From positions 13,916,001-13,980,000 of the forward strand of contig JAUCBN010000018.1 of the NCBI GenBank assembly GCA_035048815.1: DNA of 64,000 bases, given 5' to 3'. The notes below the pieces were generated by a model that was given only the letters and a program-made list of their open reading frames with translations, ran no database searches and was not told where the DNA came from. The translations under genes and the position numbers were made by a program. The DNA comes from Abelmoschus esculentus (taxonomy: Eukaryota > Streptophyta > Magnoliopsida > Malvales > Malvaceae). This document shows positions 1 to 12,560 of the stretch, in pieces. How positions within the stretch are numbered: position 1 is the stretch's first letter; every line of letters begins with the position of its first letter.

Positions 1-808
1 TATAAGGCTAAGTTAGTAGTCATAGGATTCACTCAAAAATGTTAAAGAGTTTTGACAGTTGAGATATCATCTCTGCTTGAACCCCTTTTGACTCTAGCAC
101 TCATCTCATTAAAAATAAAGGAAGTTGTGTTTTCCAAGTTGAATATGCTAAAATTATTGAAAGCATAATGTTCTTAATGAACTATATTCGGCTCGATATT
201 GCCTATGTTATGAGTAGATTAAGTATATATACTCATAATCTAAGTGGTGAATATTGAACGACTCTTAGATGCTTACTAAAGTACCTTAAGGGTATTATGG
301 ATTGGAAACTCAATTTTGTTTGCTATCATGTTCTTTGGAAGGATGTTGTGACGCAACTAGGTTTCTAATAGTGATGAGGTAATCTCTACGAATGGATATG
401 TTCGCACTTTAGGTGTAGTTTTAATCTTGTGGAAGTCTGCCAAATAGACTTGTATTGCACGCTTCACCATAGAGTCAGAGTTTATAGCTCTTAACTTAAT
501 TGGGCAAGAAACTGAGTGTCTAGGGAATCTTTTAGTAGAGATACATTTGTGTGTAAAACCGACTCTGATATCTTTATTGTGCGATTCATAATTTGCAATA
601 CATGTGGCTCTAAATCAAGCTTACAATGGTAAGAAGAGACACATTCGCATAAGGTAAGAATATGTGAAGCACCTAATAAAGAATGGAGTATTCGCCTTAC
701 AGTATGTTAAGTCGGAGATGATTTTGGCTGATCCTTCTACCAAAGGATTAGGCAGGAAACAAATTCTGGATTCGTCAAGGGGGATAGGTCTTAAGCCCAT
801 TGGTTGAG
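1..808 (+). pseudogene. Ty1/copia pol remnant (RT end and RNase H)
   Basis: Translated pieces resemble the end of copia reverse transcriptase and its RNase H: a YVMSRLS-type stretch near 205-230, a TIESEFIALN-type RNase H motif near 467-495, and the typical copia C-terminal ADPSTKGL-like ending near 727-750. Stops and frameshifts break it throughout, so it encodes nothing. The left part of the element lies outside the window. Assignment to copia rests on motif order; the exact lineage is not resolved. Confidence 0.75.
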
Positions 809-3800
809 TGATTCATGGTGGATACCCAACTTAGTTCTCTAAGTTCAATATGGTCAAGCGAAACCATAGAACGACTCATAGTGTACATGTCCATCTACCA
901 AGTCCCTATGACGTTTCATGTACATTCCCAGGTTGAGTTTAATGCTCTTAATAAATTCATAGCTCAAGTTTGGGTGGTCTTAGTGAGAAAGACTTGATGA
1001 ATTTACCGATTTTAGTTGAATAACTATTGTTAATAAGTTCTTAGACCTATTGAGAAGGACTAATTGAACTTACTGCTCGGAAGGATGAGTTTATTTTAAC
1101 TCTTTATAAATTATATCCAAAGAATTGGATTGTTATATTGAGAAGAATATTATTGAATTTACCGAATAAGAGTTGAGTTTTATTCTTAATAATTTCTTAG
1201 CCTAGAGTTTGAGTGGTTCATTTAATATGAACTTGAAGAAAATCAACTTACTTTCTTGTGAGGTTGAGCTTTATAAAAAGCTCTTAATTATTTCATAGCT
1301 CGATTTTGGGTGGTTTATGTTGAGATAAACTTGATGAAATAACCTATGTAAGTGAGAAGAGTTAGCCGCCTTCTATGAAAAACGATAGGTCATTTTTCTA
1401 GTACACTTACTAAATTCTGAGGTAAGATGGCTAAATATATATACTTTATGTATATACATATCTTCACATCACAGACTGTGGTGGATGAAGGGATTAGTTA
1501 TGTGTTATGAGTTCACCCCGATCTTAGAAAGTTCAAGACTAATTTTACTTATCTAAGAGGAGGATTACTCATCATCATTACGTTTTAATTCAAGATTCGT
1601 TCACTATGTACTTAAGTAACTAATCTCGTTAGTGCTCGTCCTGTGTTGGTCGAACTCTGTGATTTTTTTAGGAGGATTCCTTCGCATTAGTGGGTGATTG
1701 TGGGTATAATGTTTGAATCTCACACTCTATATTTATAGGAGACATGAAATCAGTTTGGTTAATTTAAAATTCATTTTGAATTTTAAATGTGTAACCGATT
1801 AGATTTAATAAATATCAGAGATTTGATTTGATATTGTAACACCCTAAAAATTATTCATAATTTTTGAAACCCTAATTTTGAAATCCCAAATTAAAAACCC
1901 TAGTTTTCAGATTCTCAATTTTTGAACCCTAATTTTTCTTGAGGGTTTTAAATTGATTTTCTATATTTAAGAGAATTTTTGGAATAAAATTATTTTATTA
2001 AAAATATTATTTTATTTTAATTATTATTTTATCAAAAATCTTTATTTATAATATATTATATAAAGTTTTAGATAAAGAAGAAAAATCCCTTTAAAATTCT
2101 GTAATCTTTTTTTATTATTTTTGTTAAATTTTTATGGTTTAATAGAATTCTAATTTTAATTGGAATTAGTTATTTTCTCTCTCTCTCTTTATATATATAT
2201 TAGTCTAAGAGAAAACCATCAATTATTTTCTTCCATCAAGATTCTCTAAAACGGTAAAGCCTATATTTTCATTCTTTATTTCTATTCGAGTTTAAGGTGG
2301 CGAATGTGTGTTCTCTTACTGGTGCTATATATGTTTTCCGAAAATATAGTTTTTGTGTGACATGCTTAATATTTTGTGTTTTGAAAAATAATCGTGTTTT
2401 GCTGGCATGTCCAATATTTGTACTATGACTTTGATTGTGCATTTGTGTTATCATGCATACATGTCCTTATGATTTGAGAAATATTAAAGTTTTCAGATTT
2501 GAGATTTCACACTTTTGAAGTAAATATGATTTTTTTATATCCCGTGAATTTGTGTTTTCGGACAAATAGAGATTTCAGATAAATTATGATTTCGGACTGA
2601 ATTGTGATTGTTTTCGGATTTTTAAATCATGTTACATCATATTGTGTGCATGAGTGGAATTGTGTAAGGAGGAAGATGGTTTTACCACACAATATTTTGG
2701 TGAAATAAAGGGTGAAGGGTTCTGGGGAACTACCTCCACAGCGATCGGTTGGTTTAGCCACCACTATATTTGGCGTCGGAGTATGAGACTGCATCCTGCG
2801 TATGATATCATTCATACATCATGATTTGCATTTTTCCAAAACTTTACTCTTGATAAAATTATTTATGTGAACCGTATTTTAGTTTTTAAAATATTATTTT
2901 TGAAAAATAATTTTATAAACTGTATTTTATTATTTTTATCTTCACTTTAGAGACACACTAAGCTCCTTAGCTTACCCTCTCTTAGCTTTTCTCTTACAGA
3001 TCTTTGAACTTTAGGCGATGCGGTATTTGGAGGATCTTAGATTTTATTCAGTTTTTCATTATCAAAAACGAAACTATTTTTAGTTATTCAGGTTATTATT
3101 TATTATTTTATAAACTTTGAGATATTTGAGATATTTATCTTACCACTATGGTTTTATTTTAAATTAAATATAATTTTTAAAATTGTTTTTTGAGGGTAAA
3201 GTTTTCAAACGTGACTTCCTAGATTCGACCTATTTCTTCTAGGTCGAATTTAGGGGTTACAGATATTATCTATTATTAAATCTAATTTTGAATAGATATT
3301 ATCCGAGATTTAAATGTATATTTTCGGTTATCAAATCTACTATTTTTGGATATTATCTGATAATATTCAAGATTTTAAATGGATATTATCTGATATGATC
3401 CAAGATTTGATTTGATATTATTGATATTAAATTTAAATTTTAAATCAGATTTTATTTGATTCTCGAACAGATTTGCCTCTGTTTTCAACCTATAAATAAG
3501 AGAGCTCTCTCTTAGTTTTTATCATCCCATTTAGATTTACTTCTGTCTTACTTGAGAGAGTTTGAGAGCAACCTTAGAGTTCATGTTCGGCTTTGATTTC
3601 AATGATCATTTCCTCTACAGTCCACTCCAAACTTTGGGTGTACATTGTTTGGAGCGACCGTGTTAACCTTTGGGGACAACCGCCTAAAGCAACAATTACA
3701 CACATCGGGGCGAATTGTTTCTAAGGCAATGGCCTCCATACCACAGTATAGTTTATTTTTGTTCTTGTTTATTTATTATTATTACATATCAGTGTTGATG

Positions 3801-3815
3801 CCCTATTTTGCAGTT
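809..3815 (+). mobile_element. Probable 3' LTR and flank of the copia remnant, split by a solo LTR
   Basis: This is non-coding sequence directly after the copia RNase H end. A promoter-like TATAAATAAG with a following CTCTCTC stretch lies at 3491-3507, as expected inside an LTR. The outer limits were not fixed: a CAACA ending near 3814 is one candidate, and no matching TG start with direct repeats was established. The part 1830-3266 is interrupted by the gypsy solo LTR listed separately. Confidence 0.35.
1835..3261 (+). mobile_element. Ty3/gypsy-type solo LTR, TSD GATAT
   Basis: The element begins TGTAACACCC and ends GGGGTTACA, so it has TG...CA termini. It is flanked by perfect 5-bp direct repeats GATAT at 1830-1834 and 3262-3266. 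No internal coding region is present, so this is a solo LTR of 1,427 bp formed by LTR-LTR recombination. A CT-rich run followed by ATATATATAT (about 2170-2200) is a plausible LTR promoter and agrees with plus orientation. It sits inside the older copia LTR region. Confidence 0.9.
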
Positions 3816-3818
3816 TAT

Positions 3819-4343
3819 TTAACCAACACACTCTTCACTGTCTAGATTTGAATTACCCAAATTGATATCCATATTGTCATTAGCTTTAGCTTCATCATTT
3901 TGTACAAACACTTCATTGAACACATTATCTTCACTCGTATCTTCCAAAAATTGTTCAATTTTCGACTCATCTCTATCTGTCGAGTGGGTTTTATTACAAA
4001 ACTGAATTTTCATATTACAACAACCATCATAAATATTACGACTGTGAAGATACGCTCTAGCTGAGATAGCATTTTGGCGTATCCGATAATGAACCAGGAC
4101 TTGAATGTCAACAGATTTTTGAAATAATTCAATCTTATCCACAATTCCGAAAGGATAAAATACCTGATATAATGCTTTCATAGTGATAGAACAAGACACA
4201 TTACTGATGGTTACAAAGAAAAGCCGGCTCGTCAAACTTTCCAACAAAAACTTAAATTTCTCACTAAGCTTAGACCAAGATGAATGGTAGTCATCAACCA
4301 TGGCTGCAATTGATAGTCTTTGAGTTTGATTCGTCGTCATCAT
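3819..4343 (-). pseudogene. PTB-like RRM fragment (possibly expressed small ORF)
   Basis: A 174-residue open frame has a middle part (about residues 43-116) resembling an RRM of plant polypyrimidine tract-binding proteins. It shows the pattern ITMKALYQVF, GIVDKIELFQKS, then ARAYLHSRNIYDGC, where RNIYDGCC is a recognisable PTB RRM motif. Known PTBs have three or four RRMs and several exons; this is one RRM in one exon, with unrelated flanks and an acidic tail. It lies directly after the copia LTR region. It is probably a captured or retroposed fragment. The start at 4343 has an MMTTNQ beginning and no extra support. It could still be translated, because the frame is open. Confidence 0.55.
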
Positions 4344-4762
4344 TGTTGTTTGTGCCTTTGTAAGACTCCAAAACTAAAACAACAAAATTAAAATGAGGGA
4401 AGGAACAAATAGAGCATAGGGAGACAACATAAAAAAGAATTTGGGGAAGGAGACGAAAAACAATTCATTTATTCGATAAGATAAAATCTACAGACCTAGG
4501 TATTTTTATCCTTGGAAACAAAACGACAACACTCCAACCAAATTAAAACTAAACAAAACGGTGCCGTTTTTTTTAAAACTAAAATAACATGTTACAGAGG
4601 TTTGGATTTAAGGACTCATTTGCATTGGGAGTTCCTTTATAGGTGTGAGCGTTTGCTCGTCTTCCTCATTACTGGTGAGAGCAGCCAAAAACAGCTTTTG
4701 TTTTCTCATCGTTAATCAAAAAGCTTCTTGTTTTCTCAAGTTCTAACTAGGTTTCCGACTTT

Positions 4763-5227
4763 GATCCAGATTCAAGGTTTATGCTTTATGTTCCTTCTAT
4801 CTTAGCTTCTGCAACAATGCTGCATGCTATTAAAGAGATTGAACCATGCCATTATCTTGAATATCAGAAACAGCTCAATGGAGTGCTCAAGACATGTGAA
4901 GTTTGTATACTATTACTTGCAGTCCTCTATTCTAAATATATCCGAACTTGATTTTTCCATTAGTTAATTGTGGTTGTTGTTTCGACAGGTTAAAGTAAAT
5001 GCCTGCTATGAGCTCATCTCGGAGTCAATAGAAAGCCGGTGCAAAGGAAATGAAGGCCACAAAAGGAAGCATAAATCAATTCCAAGCAGCCCTAATTGTG
5101 TCATCGATGCGTCTTTTAGTTGTGATAGCTCAGGACCAAAGTTGAACGGAGTACAGCTCAGGACCAGCAAATGCGGCTACCTTCACTAAATCGTATGTTT
5201 GTGGATGCTCTTGGTAAACGTCGTTAA
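4763..5227 (+). pseudogene. D-type cyclin (CYCD3-like) C-terminal pseudogene
   Basis: Only the C-terminal part of a plant D3 cyclin is present. Exon-like piece 4763-4900 encodes the end of the C-terminal cyclin fold (SRFMLYVPSILASATMLHAI, then an IEPCHYLEYQ-type stretch). An intron follows at 4901-4988 with GT..AG ends. The second piece encodes KRKHKSIPSSP and VIDASFSCDSS, both typical of CYCD3 tails. A frameshift then occurs: the family ending QDQQMRLPSLNRMFVDAL is found in another frame and stops at 5225-5227, while the first frame stops early near 5189. The N-terminal cyclin box and LxCxE region are absent upstream. This is a truncated, frameshifted copy. Confidence 0.8.
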
Positions 5228-6840
5228 ATCATTCCTTGGTCATAATAACAAGCACTGTTGAACCTGTAGCTAAAAATCCCTCTTTTTCAAATTCGGTAGT
5301 TATCGTCCTTTAACATGCAATTCATATATGTTCGGTAACTTATTCGTTGCCTTTGATGGCCTAGTTTTCTAACATGGATCAGAGATGTATTGGTATCCGC
5401 TAAATTCCCGTTTGATTCATCTTTGGAGGTCAGTAGGGAGTTTGGCAAATTGACACCGGTGCCTAGTTATGTTATGGTTTCTGATTCTTCGAGTGTATGA
5501 CTCCGAAAGAACATACATCTATGTCATTTTTAGTTCTTTTGGGGGCTAGATAGATGAATGCTGGCCCTTGGAAATTTGGGATTTGGGGTCTGGGATTAAA
5601 AAAAAACAGGGTCAAACAGAGCAGCAAAAGCCCCTAGAGAACAACAATCAAATCCCCACCAGCAGGCACTGTCTCCCACCAGCAACCTTAACTATGGCAT
5701 TACGAAAAGTTATGCTCTGCCAAGCATTTAGCCTTTTAAGTCCATCACCATCTTTACTCTTAAAGGTTTTTGATATCTTTTTACTGGCAAAAACAACAGC
5801 TGTCATCTTGCCTTACTACCTATCATGACTGCTCCCCCCCCCCCCCCCTGTTTGCATGTATTTGGTCCTTTTCATCTGAAATAACGTTCTTATTTTTGTC
5901 ATTTTGAATCTTGTGGTCGTATATTCTTTGGTTTTACCGATATATTATGCCTAAGAAACAGCTATCCTACATTTGTAAGTAAAGTTTCAAGTCTTGGACA
6001 TTATATTGGCAACGAACTTTGAATACACTGATAAAATCATACATGAGAGCATAGGGTTTAAGAACAATCTGTTCTCTGGTTTCATTGACATGTATGAACA
6101 TTGTCCGAAATGCAAGGAAGTACAAAAATGAAAAAAAGGGTTTTCTTAGTGCAGCTTGGTAATTCTAGTAAACTTGAAAAGCTTATGGGTGAAGAAAGTG
6201 GAGATTTGGAGAAATGGGCGGGTAAAAACAGTAGATGGTAAGGCTTTTTTGTTTCTGAGGATGTCTTTTGGGGCTTGTGGTCTTTCATTTGCTTGTTTTC
6301 ATTTTCCCTTTGCTTTTAAGTTATTGGTTTTGACAGTCTTCCCATTTATCACCATCTTCAAGTTCTGATCATACTTTGCTCGAAAGGATTTTCATCTTCT
6401 TTTCCATTTATAACCCTCGACGAACGTTATAATTATTTTCTAAACACTAACGTAAAATTTATCTCATGCCTGAGAGTTCTTCCATGTTTTACTCAAGTTT
6501 TGATCTATCTCACCGGATTTCTCATATATTAACCGATAAAATCATGCAACTGATAGGTAGGATGATACTTGATAGATAGATTAGTTCGTGCAATCATCTT
6601 CAAGAATTGACATTATGCGAATCCAGATTTCAGTTCGACTATATGCAATTTTTTCTCTCACAATTGATAGGTAGATTGTTCCATTGCAACATGTACATAA
6701 ATAGAAAGAAAATACAAAAAAGATTAAAGGGAATGCCATTTGTTTATCCTTTATAGTCGCCATTGTCTTTGTTTGGTGTGATAATAATAGTGTTAGTAAC
6801 AACATCTGTCCACACCAATATTTGGTAACCCTATCCTTAA
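5228..6840. other. Intergenic; no gene recognised, 15-base C tract
   Basis: Moderately AT-rich DNA with only short chance ORFs on both strands. A run of 15 consecutive C bases occupies 5834-5848. Part of the left end may be the 3' flank that came with the cyclin copy. No repeat boundary was recognised. Confidence 0.5.
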
Positions 6841-6849
6841 TCTGGTAAA

Positions 6850-7300
6850 GCTGTCCTGGAACTTCAACAGAGTAAAACTTGAATTGATTTAAAAAAATTA
6901 AATAATTTAATTTGACTCGATATAAAAATACTCAGTTCGTCTTGATTTGACTTAAAATTTCATAAAATTGAGTTGAATTATAAAATAAAAATTCGAATAA
7001 CTCGAAATTTTAGTAATTAGAGGATTTATCTTTAAGTTTGAGATATATAAAAAATATGAAAATATATATTCATATCTTATATTATTAGTGAAAGTCATTT
7101 AAATTATAATAAATCATAATATAACATAATAAATAATTAGAATTAAATTTTTATAAGAACTTCACTAGACTCAGATTTCTTTAACTCGACTCGATTTGAA
7201 AAATTATTGAATGAATGTTCAAATGATAAAATTAGACTCATTAACTCAAATAACTCGAAATTGTTTTACTCGACTCGATCGATCATTGACCCTACCTAGA
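6850..7300. repeat. AT-rich dispersed repeat with ACTCGACTCGA motifs
   Basis: The stretch carries repeated GACTCGA / CTCGAAAT words on an A/T background, both near its start (6910-6960) and end (7185-7280). The same style of sequence recurs at 51802-52337 and 61360-61930. At 51802 it forms a TIR-bounded MITE, so this is probably a decayed relative. Ends and TSD were not resolved. Confidence 0.45.
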
Positions 7301-7655
7301 CCCATATAAAGATTAAGAGTCTGAAAGAACTCTCCCAGACCCCATATTTTTACCACTCGCTATCTCACTCCCTCACCACACCAATGGCACTGTCTGCCTT
7401 TGCCATCAACAGACAACAATGGTGCGGTGAGCGTGGACCGAACCCCGCGACCTGTCTACAAACTTTTAACGTTGTGTAACTTTGCATCATCCTAAGAGAT
7501 TGCATGTCATCATTGGCGAGGGCTTATGCGCTATCGTGTGGGTTAATTCTCTTCCGGGTGTGTTTCATGGCAGTTCCTCTGTTGTTCACGGCTTCAAATT
7601 CGTCGTCGTTGATGGGGTCGGATTGGTTGGTGGCTTGGTTGATATTGAAGATAGG

Positions 7656-8270
7656 TTGGTCGGAGAAATTATTATATGAACTCATTCCACCACTTAGAAT
7701 ATGGTCCCAAACCAATTAAATTAATATACATCATATTTACGCATAAGCATCCTCTAAATCATCCACTGTAATATCTTTAATTTTAAAAAGAAAAAAAATA
7801 TTAGCAAAGATTTCTTGTGCTATCTTTTTATTGTTCTTTAAATTCTTCTTAATTATTTTTTTATAGATTTAGGGTTAGATTTAGGATTTAGGGTATAGGG
7901 TTAGGGATTATGGTTTAGGTTTTAGGGTTAAGGTTTAGGGTTAGGGATTAGGTTAGGGATTAAGGTTAAATTTTAGGGTTTTAGGTTCAAGGTTAGGGTT
8001 TAGGGTGAGGGTTTAGGATTTAAGGTTAGAGTTTAGGTTGAGGGTTTAGAAGAAAATAATTGAATTTTTTTTTAAGAATAAATAGGAAGATAACATAAAA
8101 GATCTTTGATAATATTTTTTTTCCTTTTTTAAATCTAAAGCATTAAAGTAGATGATTTGGAAGATGCTTAGATGTGAATATGATATGGAAAAAATAAATG
8201 ATGTGTATTAATTTAATTGGTTGAGATCATATCATAGGTGGTGGAACGGGCTCATGTAATAATTTTTCGG
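7656..8270. mobile_element. Foldback MITE with telomere-like core
   Basis: The left arm (about 7656-7860) and right arm (about 8050-8270) are reverse complements over some 150-200 bases. Paired landmarks are CATTCCACCAC (7684) with GTGGTGGAACG (8239), and CCAATTAAATTAATA (7712) with its complement near 8206-8220. The core is the degenerate telomere-like tract listed separately. No transposase is present. Exact ends and TSD are uncertain because the outer bases have diverged. Confidence 0.65.
7866..8048 (+). repeat. Degenerate interstitial telomere-like repeat (TTTAGGG)n
   Basis: About 180 bases consist of variants of the plant telomere heptamer: TTTAGGG, TTAGGG, TTTAGGGTTA and TTTAGGATT recur throughout, all in one orientation. 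Spacing is irregular, so this is an old, decayed tract. It forms the central loop of the foldback element at 7656-8270. Confidence 0.8.
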
Positions 8271-9800
8271 TTGGCTGGGCTTGAAAGCCGAAATAGGCGT
8301 AGCATTGAAACAAGATTTGAAGAAATTATATCATGGATTATTCTTATACTATCATTTATGGACCAACCAATTGAATATATATATTTAATTAATTTTTTCG
8401 CATCATAACTTTTACCAATTGAATCTTATTAATATTTACTATAAATTAAGTTTAAAAATAGTTTTTATCGAGTGAAGATTCACTGGGTAAAAAATAAGTT
8501 GAAAAAAATAATTAAATGTATGTTTTTGATTGGTTAATCTCATGAATAACGTGGCAGTAATGACTCATAATATAATTTCTCCAAAATTTAGGAGTTTGTT
8601 GAAAAAATATGAGAAATTCATAATTTCGAGTCATATTTTCAATAATTTTAATATTTAAAGAGAAATTTTGAATAATAAATTAATTGATTTATATTTTATT
8701 TTACGAGACTTTTATAATAATATCTTATATTCTTAAAATATTTTTTAAATAATTTTTAGAATAAATTAGATTTTAAAAATAACATGTTTTTAAATATTTT
8801 TAAAATTTTAAATATTTTTTTTATTTTTAAATGCTTTTTTAAAAATTAACAATTCTAAAAATACCATGTATCATTATCAGAGTGTGTCCTGTGATACAAT
8901 TTGATGTTATCACATGACGTGAAATCGTTAAGACTTAATAGTAAGAAATGGTAAAAAATACCTTCACTTATATTTTTTATTAGTCGAAGACTTAAATGAT
9001 TTAATATTTTAGTATAAAAGTTTATTTGATAAAAAAATAAAAGTTTAATTAATTTTTAAATTCAGATACTTATTAAACCTTTAAACCTTTTTTTTCAGTA
9101 ATTCATCAACAATTTTAGATTCCCGTCGTTTAATAAGTTCCAGTGCCTTAAAATGGAATTTTGAGGAACTGCTCGCAAGTCGCAACGTTGTAGTTGTTGC
9201 TATTATTATTTCATAGGTCCAAACTAAAATGGAACATTCATATCCTCCACTATATTTCAATTTTGATCAATTGAATCCTCTACTCTCAAATTTTTATAAT
9301 ATCAAGAATTAAAAATGTTTCGAGACGTCATTGAATTCCTTATGTTCTTTTTTATTTCAAATCAAGTATAAATCACTTTAAAATTTTATGTTAGCAAAAA
9401 TTACCTGTTAATTTTAACCCATAACAATGTCAACTAGTGTTATTTATTGTCGTTGTGATTAAAATTAATATTAAGAAGGATTGAAATGAACAATTTAATT
9501 TAATTTAGAGACTTGTAACAAAATTTAAAATTTTTTTCAAGAAAATTTCACCATCACCCAACGCCTATCAAAAGTTTATCACTTCTGGCTTATTCGTCAA
9601 AGATTTCCTTTGTGTTGCCTATCAATCACTATCTCCAAAAACGACCGTTTAAATTAAATTGGTTACATATTTTTTTATTGTAATTTTTTTATTAATAGAT
9701 AGATATTTATGTCTCGTTAAAATATTTTTAAATATAAATAGAAGAAAAAGAGTATAATTGATAATTTGAACAGAGTAACAAAATATTTTTCAACATGAGT
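8271..9800. other. AT-rich intergenic DNA, nothing recognised
   Basis: Very AT-rich sequence with long A and T runs, for example 8690-8850, and no ORF of interest. No clear element ends were found. Confidence 0.45.
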
Positions 9801-9803
9801 TAC

Positions 9804-11060
9804 TCAAGACAAATAAGAAATATCAATAAAGGAACCATATCCACAACAAAATGATCTATACACATAAAACTTCAATAAAACAAAAGATTCAACAACATCA
9901 CTAGCTTTCATCGTTAGATGAGCCTCATGCTGAACAATTTCTTGTATCCAAACTAGAGCAATATTCGTTAACAAGACTCCTGGCGGTTGACTATGTAAGA
10001 CAATAGTAAGAACATCAGCTTCTTCGTTGGTAGATCGATCAATATGCTGAATTACCATATTTTAATATCCTTGAATCATTTTCTGAATAACTGAAATTAA
10101 AATATTACGTGATTGAATGTCCCATTAGTTTGTATACACATAATGCCCTCGAGGCTATCTGACTTCAAGATAACACATATATACCCAATTCGTATTCATG
10201 TCTTAGACTATCAATCGTAGTCTAGAATTGTATTAATCATCTAATACTTACCGATACTCCGAGAGAAGCCAAACAATCAATCACCTATTTTCAAACGAAT
10301 AACTTCCCTACCGCAATCGAGTTATTCCCTTATCTACCGCTCCATCAACATTAAATTTTACCCAACCTTTATCCGAAAATGACCACTACGATAAAGAAGT
10401 AGATGAAATTTAAAGAATATTCATAAGCATATTATCTCGTGATTTCTTCATCATCTCAAAATAGAATTTGCTAGTTATAACCAAATCATCTTTTTTCACA
10501 TAAGGATAAAAAAGTAGCTCATTTCATCTCTCTCAAAACTTTCAACAAACAATGACAAATAACGCATGCTACTGATTTGTCTTAATAGCAAGATATCCTC
10601 CATGCACATTAATAGCAAACTAATCTCAATGTATCATATAAAAAACTATCCAAATAGTTTGATTTGATCAATTGTGATCATACAGATTTGGCTTTATAAT
10701 AATTCCGAAGGACATGGATAACACTTTTAATATCACGATCACATAGATCATATTTATCATCAGGCGTCATGTGATGTCGCATGCGTTTAGTATTAGAAAG
10801 ATTACCTCGCATAATTAACCAAATAAAAAGTACAAATGCGTTAAAGGATGGGTCGAAGATGTCACACAACTTTCTAAATATTATTATTAGCATTTTGAGA
10901 ATCCTCTTTAAGTATGGATTAACCCGATTTTACTGTAAAGTGATGGTTAGCGTTACTTTTCCATCTAACACAATCCGACCAAGGTAGTTCATTGGTGGCA
11001 CGATAGCTAATATATGTCACACATAATTTTTCGGTAGTATTTGTCAAAGCCGATTCTCAT
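9804..11060 (-). pseudogene. L1-type LINE 3' remnant (zf-RVT and RNase H-like)
   Basis: Read on the minus strand, 10990 to 10680 encodes a decayed zf-RVT-like region with FVLFIWLIMRGNLSNTKRM followed by a CDRDIKSVIHVLRN ending, typical of plant L1 ORF2 C termini. Further on, 10390 to 9804 shows a plant RNase H-like (RVT_3) domain in pieces: a GWVKFNVDGA-type start, an ILKSDSLEGI acidic motif near 10150, and IQHIDRSTNEEADVL near 10050. Stops and frameshifts separate these pieces. The reverse transcriptase core was not found within the window, so this is a truncated or decayed copy. The polyA end was not identified. Confidence 0.7.
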
Positions 11061-11364
11061 CTCATTCCATTCTCATTAATAAAAGATACGAGCAAGAATC
11101 AGGTAAAGGATTTGTGTTGACAAAATTAATTAAAGGGTTAATCTTCTACAACCAATTATTATACCAAAAGTCTATCAAACAATCATTTTGGACATTCTAC
11201 ACAATGCTTGACCGAATTTTATCCCAAGTTTATTCAAAATAAAATAAAATTTCTTTTAATACATGATTAAATTGTAATTGTGGAAGTAAAAGTGACATAG
11301 ATTATAATAAGAACCAATCTGAATACACGATATGAGGATAATAATTAGGGGTGTTTATTGTTGG

Positions 11365-12200
11365 TAGGGATGATGATGGATCAGACTTGAATAGAATTTT
11401 GTAAAGTTTAAGTCTAATCTAATTTTTAAAAAAATCCAAATCTAAATTCAAGTCCAATTACATAAATCCAGGTTCAATTCAATAAAATATCCAAAATTTA
11501 TATTCAAATCCTAAAGTCCAAATCCAATTATAAGTAACAACTCAAACATATATCTTTAAATAAAAACAATAATTTTATTAAAAAAGTATATTTAAATTAA
11601 TAGCACACAAATAAATCTCAATAAATATTACAATCCAATATAAAAATTAAAGTAAAAACTCAAACCTCAATTAAAAAACTCTAACAAATAAACTATCCTT
11701 ACATAAATTACTATTGTCTTACTAGCCTACTAACATAACTATTTTCCAAATCATAATTATAAAATATCTAATAAATATTACAATCCAATGAAATAGATTA
11801 AAAATATAATCAAAATGTCCGACCATTAACATTTGACATAAAAAAAGTTTCTAACTATCAAGCTTTCATTATTTCACTAAAAGAAAAACAGAAAATAGAA
11901 TTGTAGAAGATATTAATCATTTAAAATATATAAACGTACTTAAGATTTTAATATATATATGGATCGAACTCATACTTAAATCTAAAAATTTTAAATATTT
12001 TTTTTTAAATTTATATATGGATCAGACTTATACCGGGTATGGATTCAGATTGAATTCAGATCGGATCATGACAATATCATATCTGGTCTACCTCCTATAA
12101 GGATTCAGATCTTTTTTCGGATTCATATTCAAACTTGTTTCGATCGGATTTGGATGATTTTTTTTCTTCGGATCGAATTAAAATTGTACTGTCATCTTTA
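11365..12200. mobile_element. Nested hAT-like MITE with 8-bp TSD
   Basis: The element starts TAGGGATGATGATGG and ends GTCATCTTTA, giving short imperfect TIRs. It is flanked by ATTGTTGG at 11357-11364 and ATTGTCGG at 12201-12208, an 8-bp duplication with one mismatch, as expected for hAT transposition. It is AT-rich, about 836 bp, and has no coding region. It interrupts the outer MITE 19 bases from its left end. Confidence 0.65.
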
Positions 12201-12560
12201 ATTGTCGGATATTGGATTAGATTCGATTTTTTTTGAATATCTGGTATTTTAGATCGGTGGTATAGTGATATATATCCGATTCAAATTTGAAGGTTATTTA
12301 TAATTTTTTTGAATTTCGAATATAACAAACAACAAATTGATAAAGAAACAAGATTCAAATCTATGAAATTTTCTTTTTTTTTAAAATTATAAATATAACA
12401 AGCATCAAATTGTTAAAAATAAAAAATAATATTCATAAAATTTAAATTTTTGGATAATCCGAAACTTAAAATATTAAATTCCTATGTAAAAAATTTAAAA
12501 TTAGATCGGATATCCAATCAAAAAAATTAAAATCAAATCAAATCAAAATTAGACCAAATA

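Noticed and set aside
7482..7719. ORFs of 63-71 codons on both strands near 7.5 kb
   Set aside because: No family resemblance, overlapping frames on both strands, partly inside the MITE arm.
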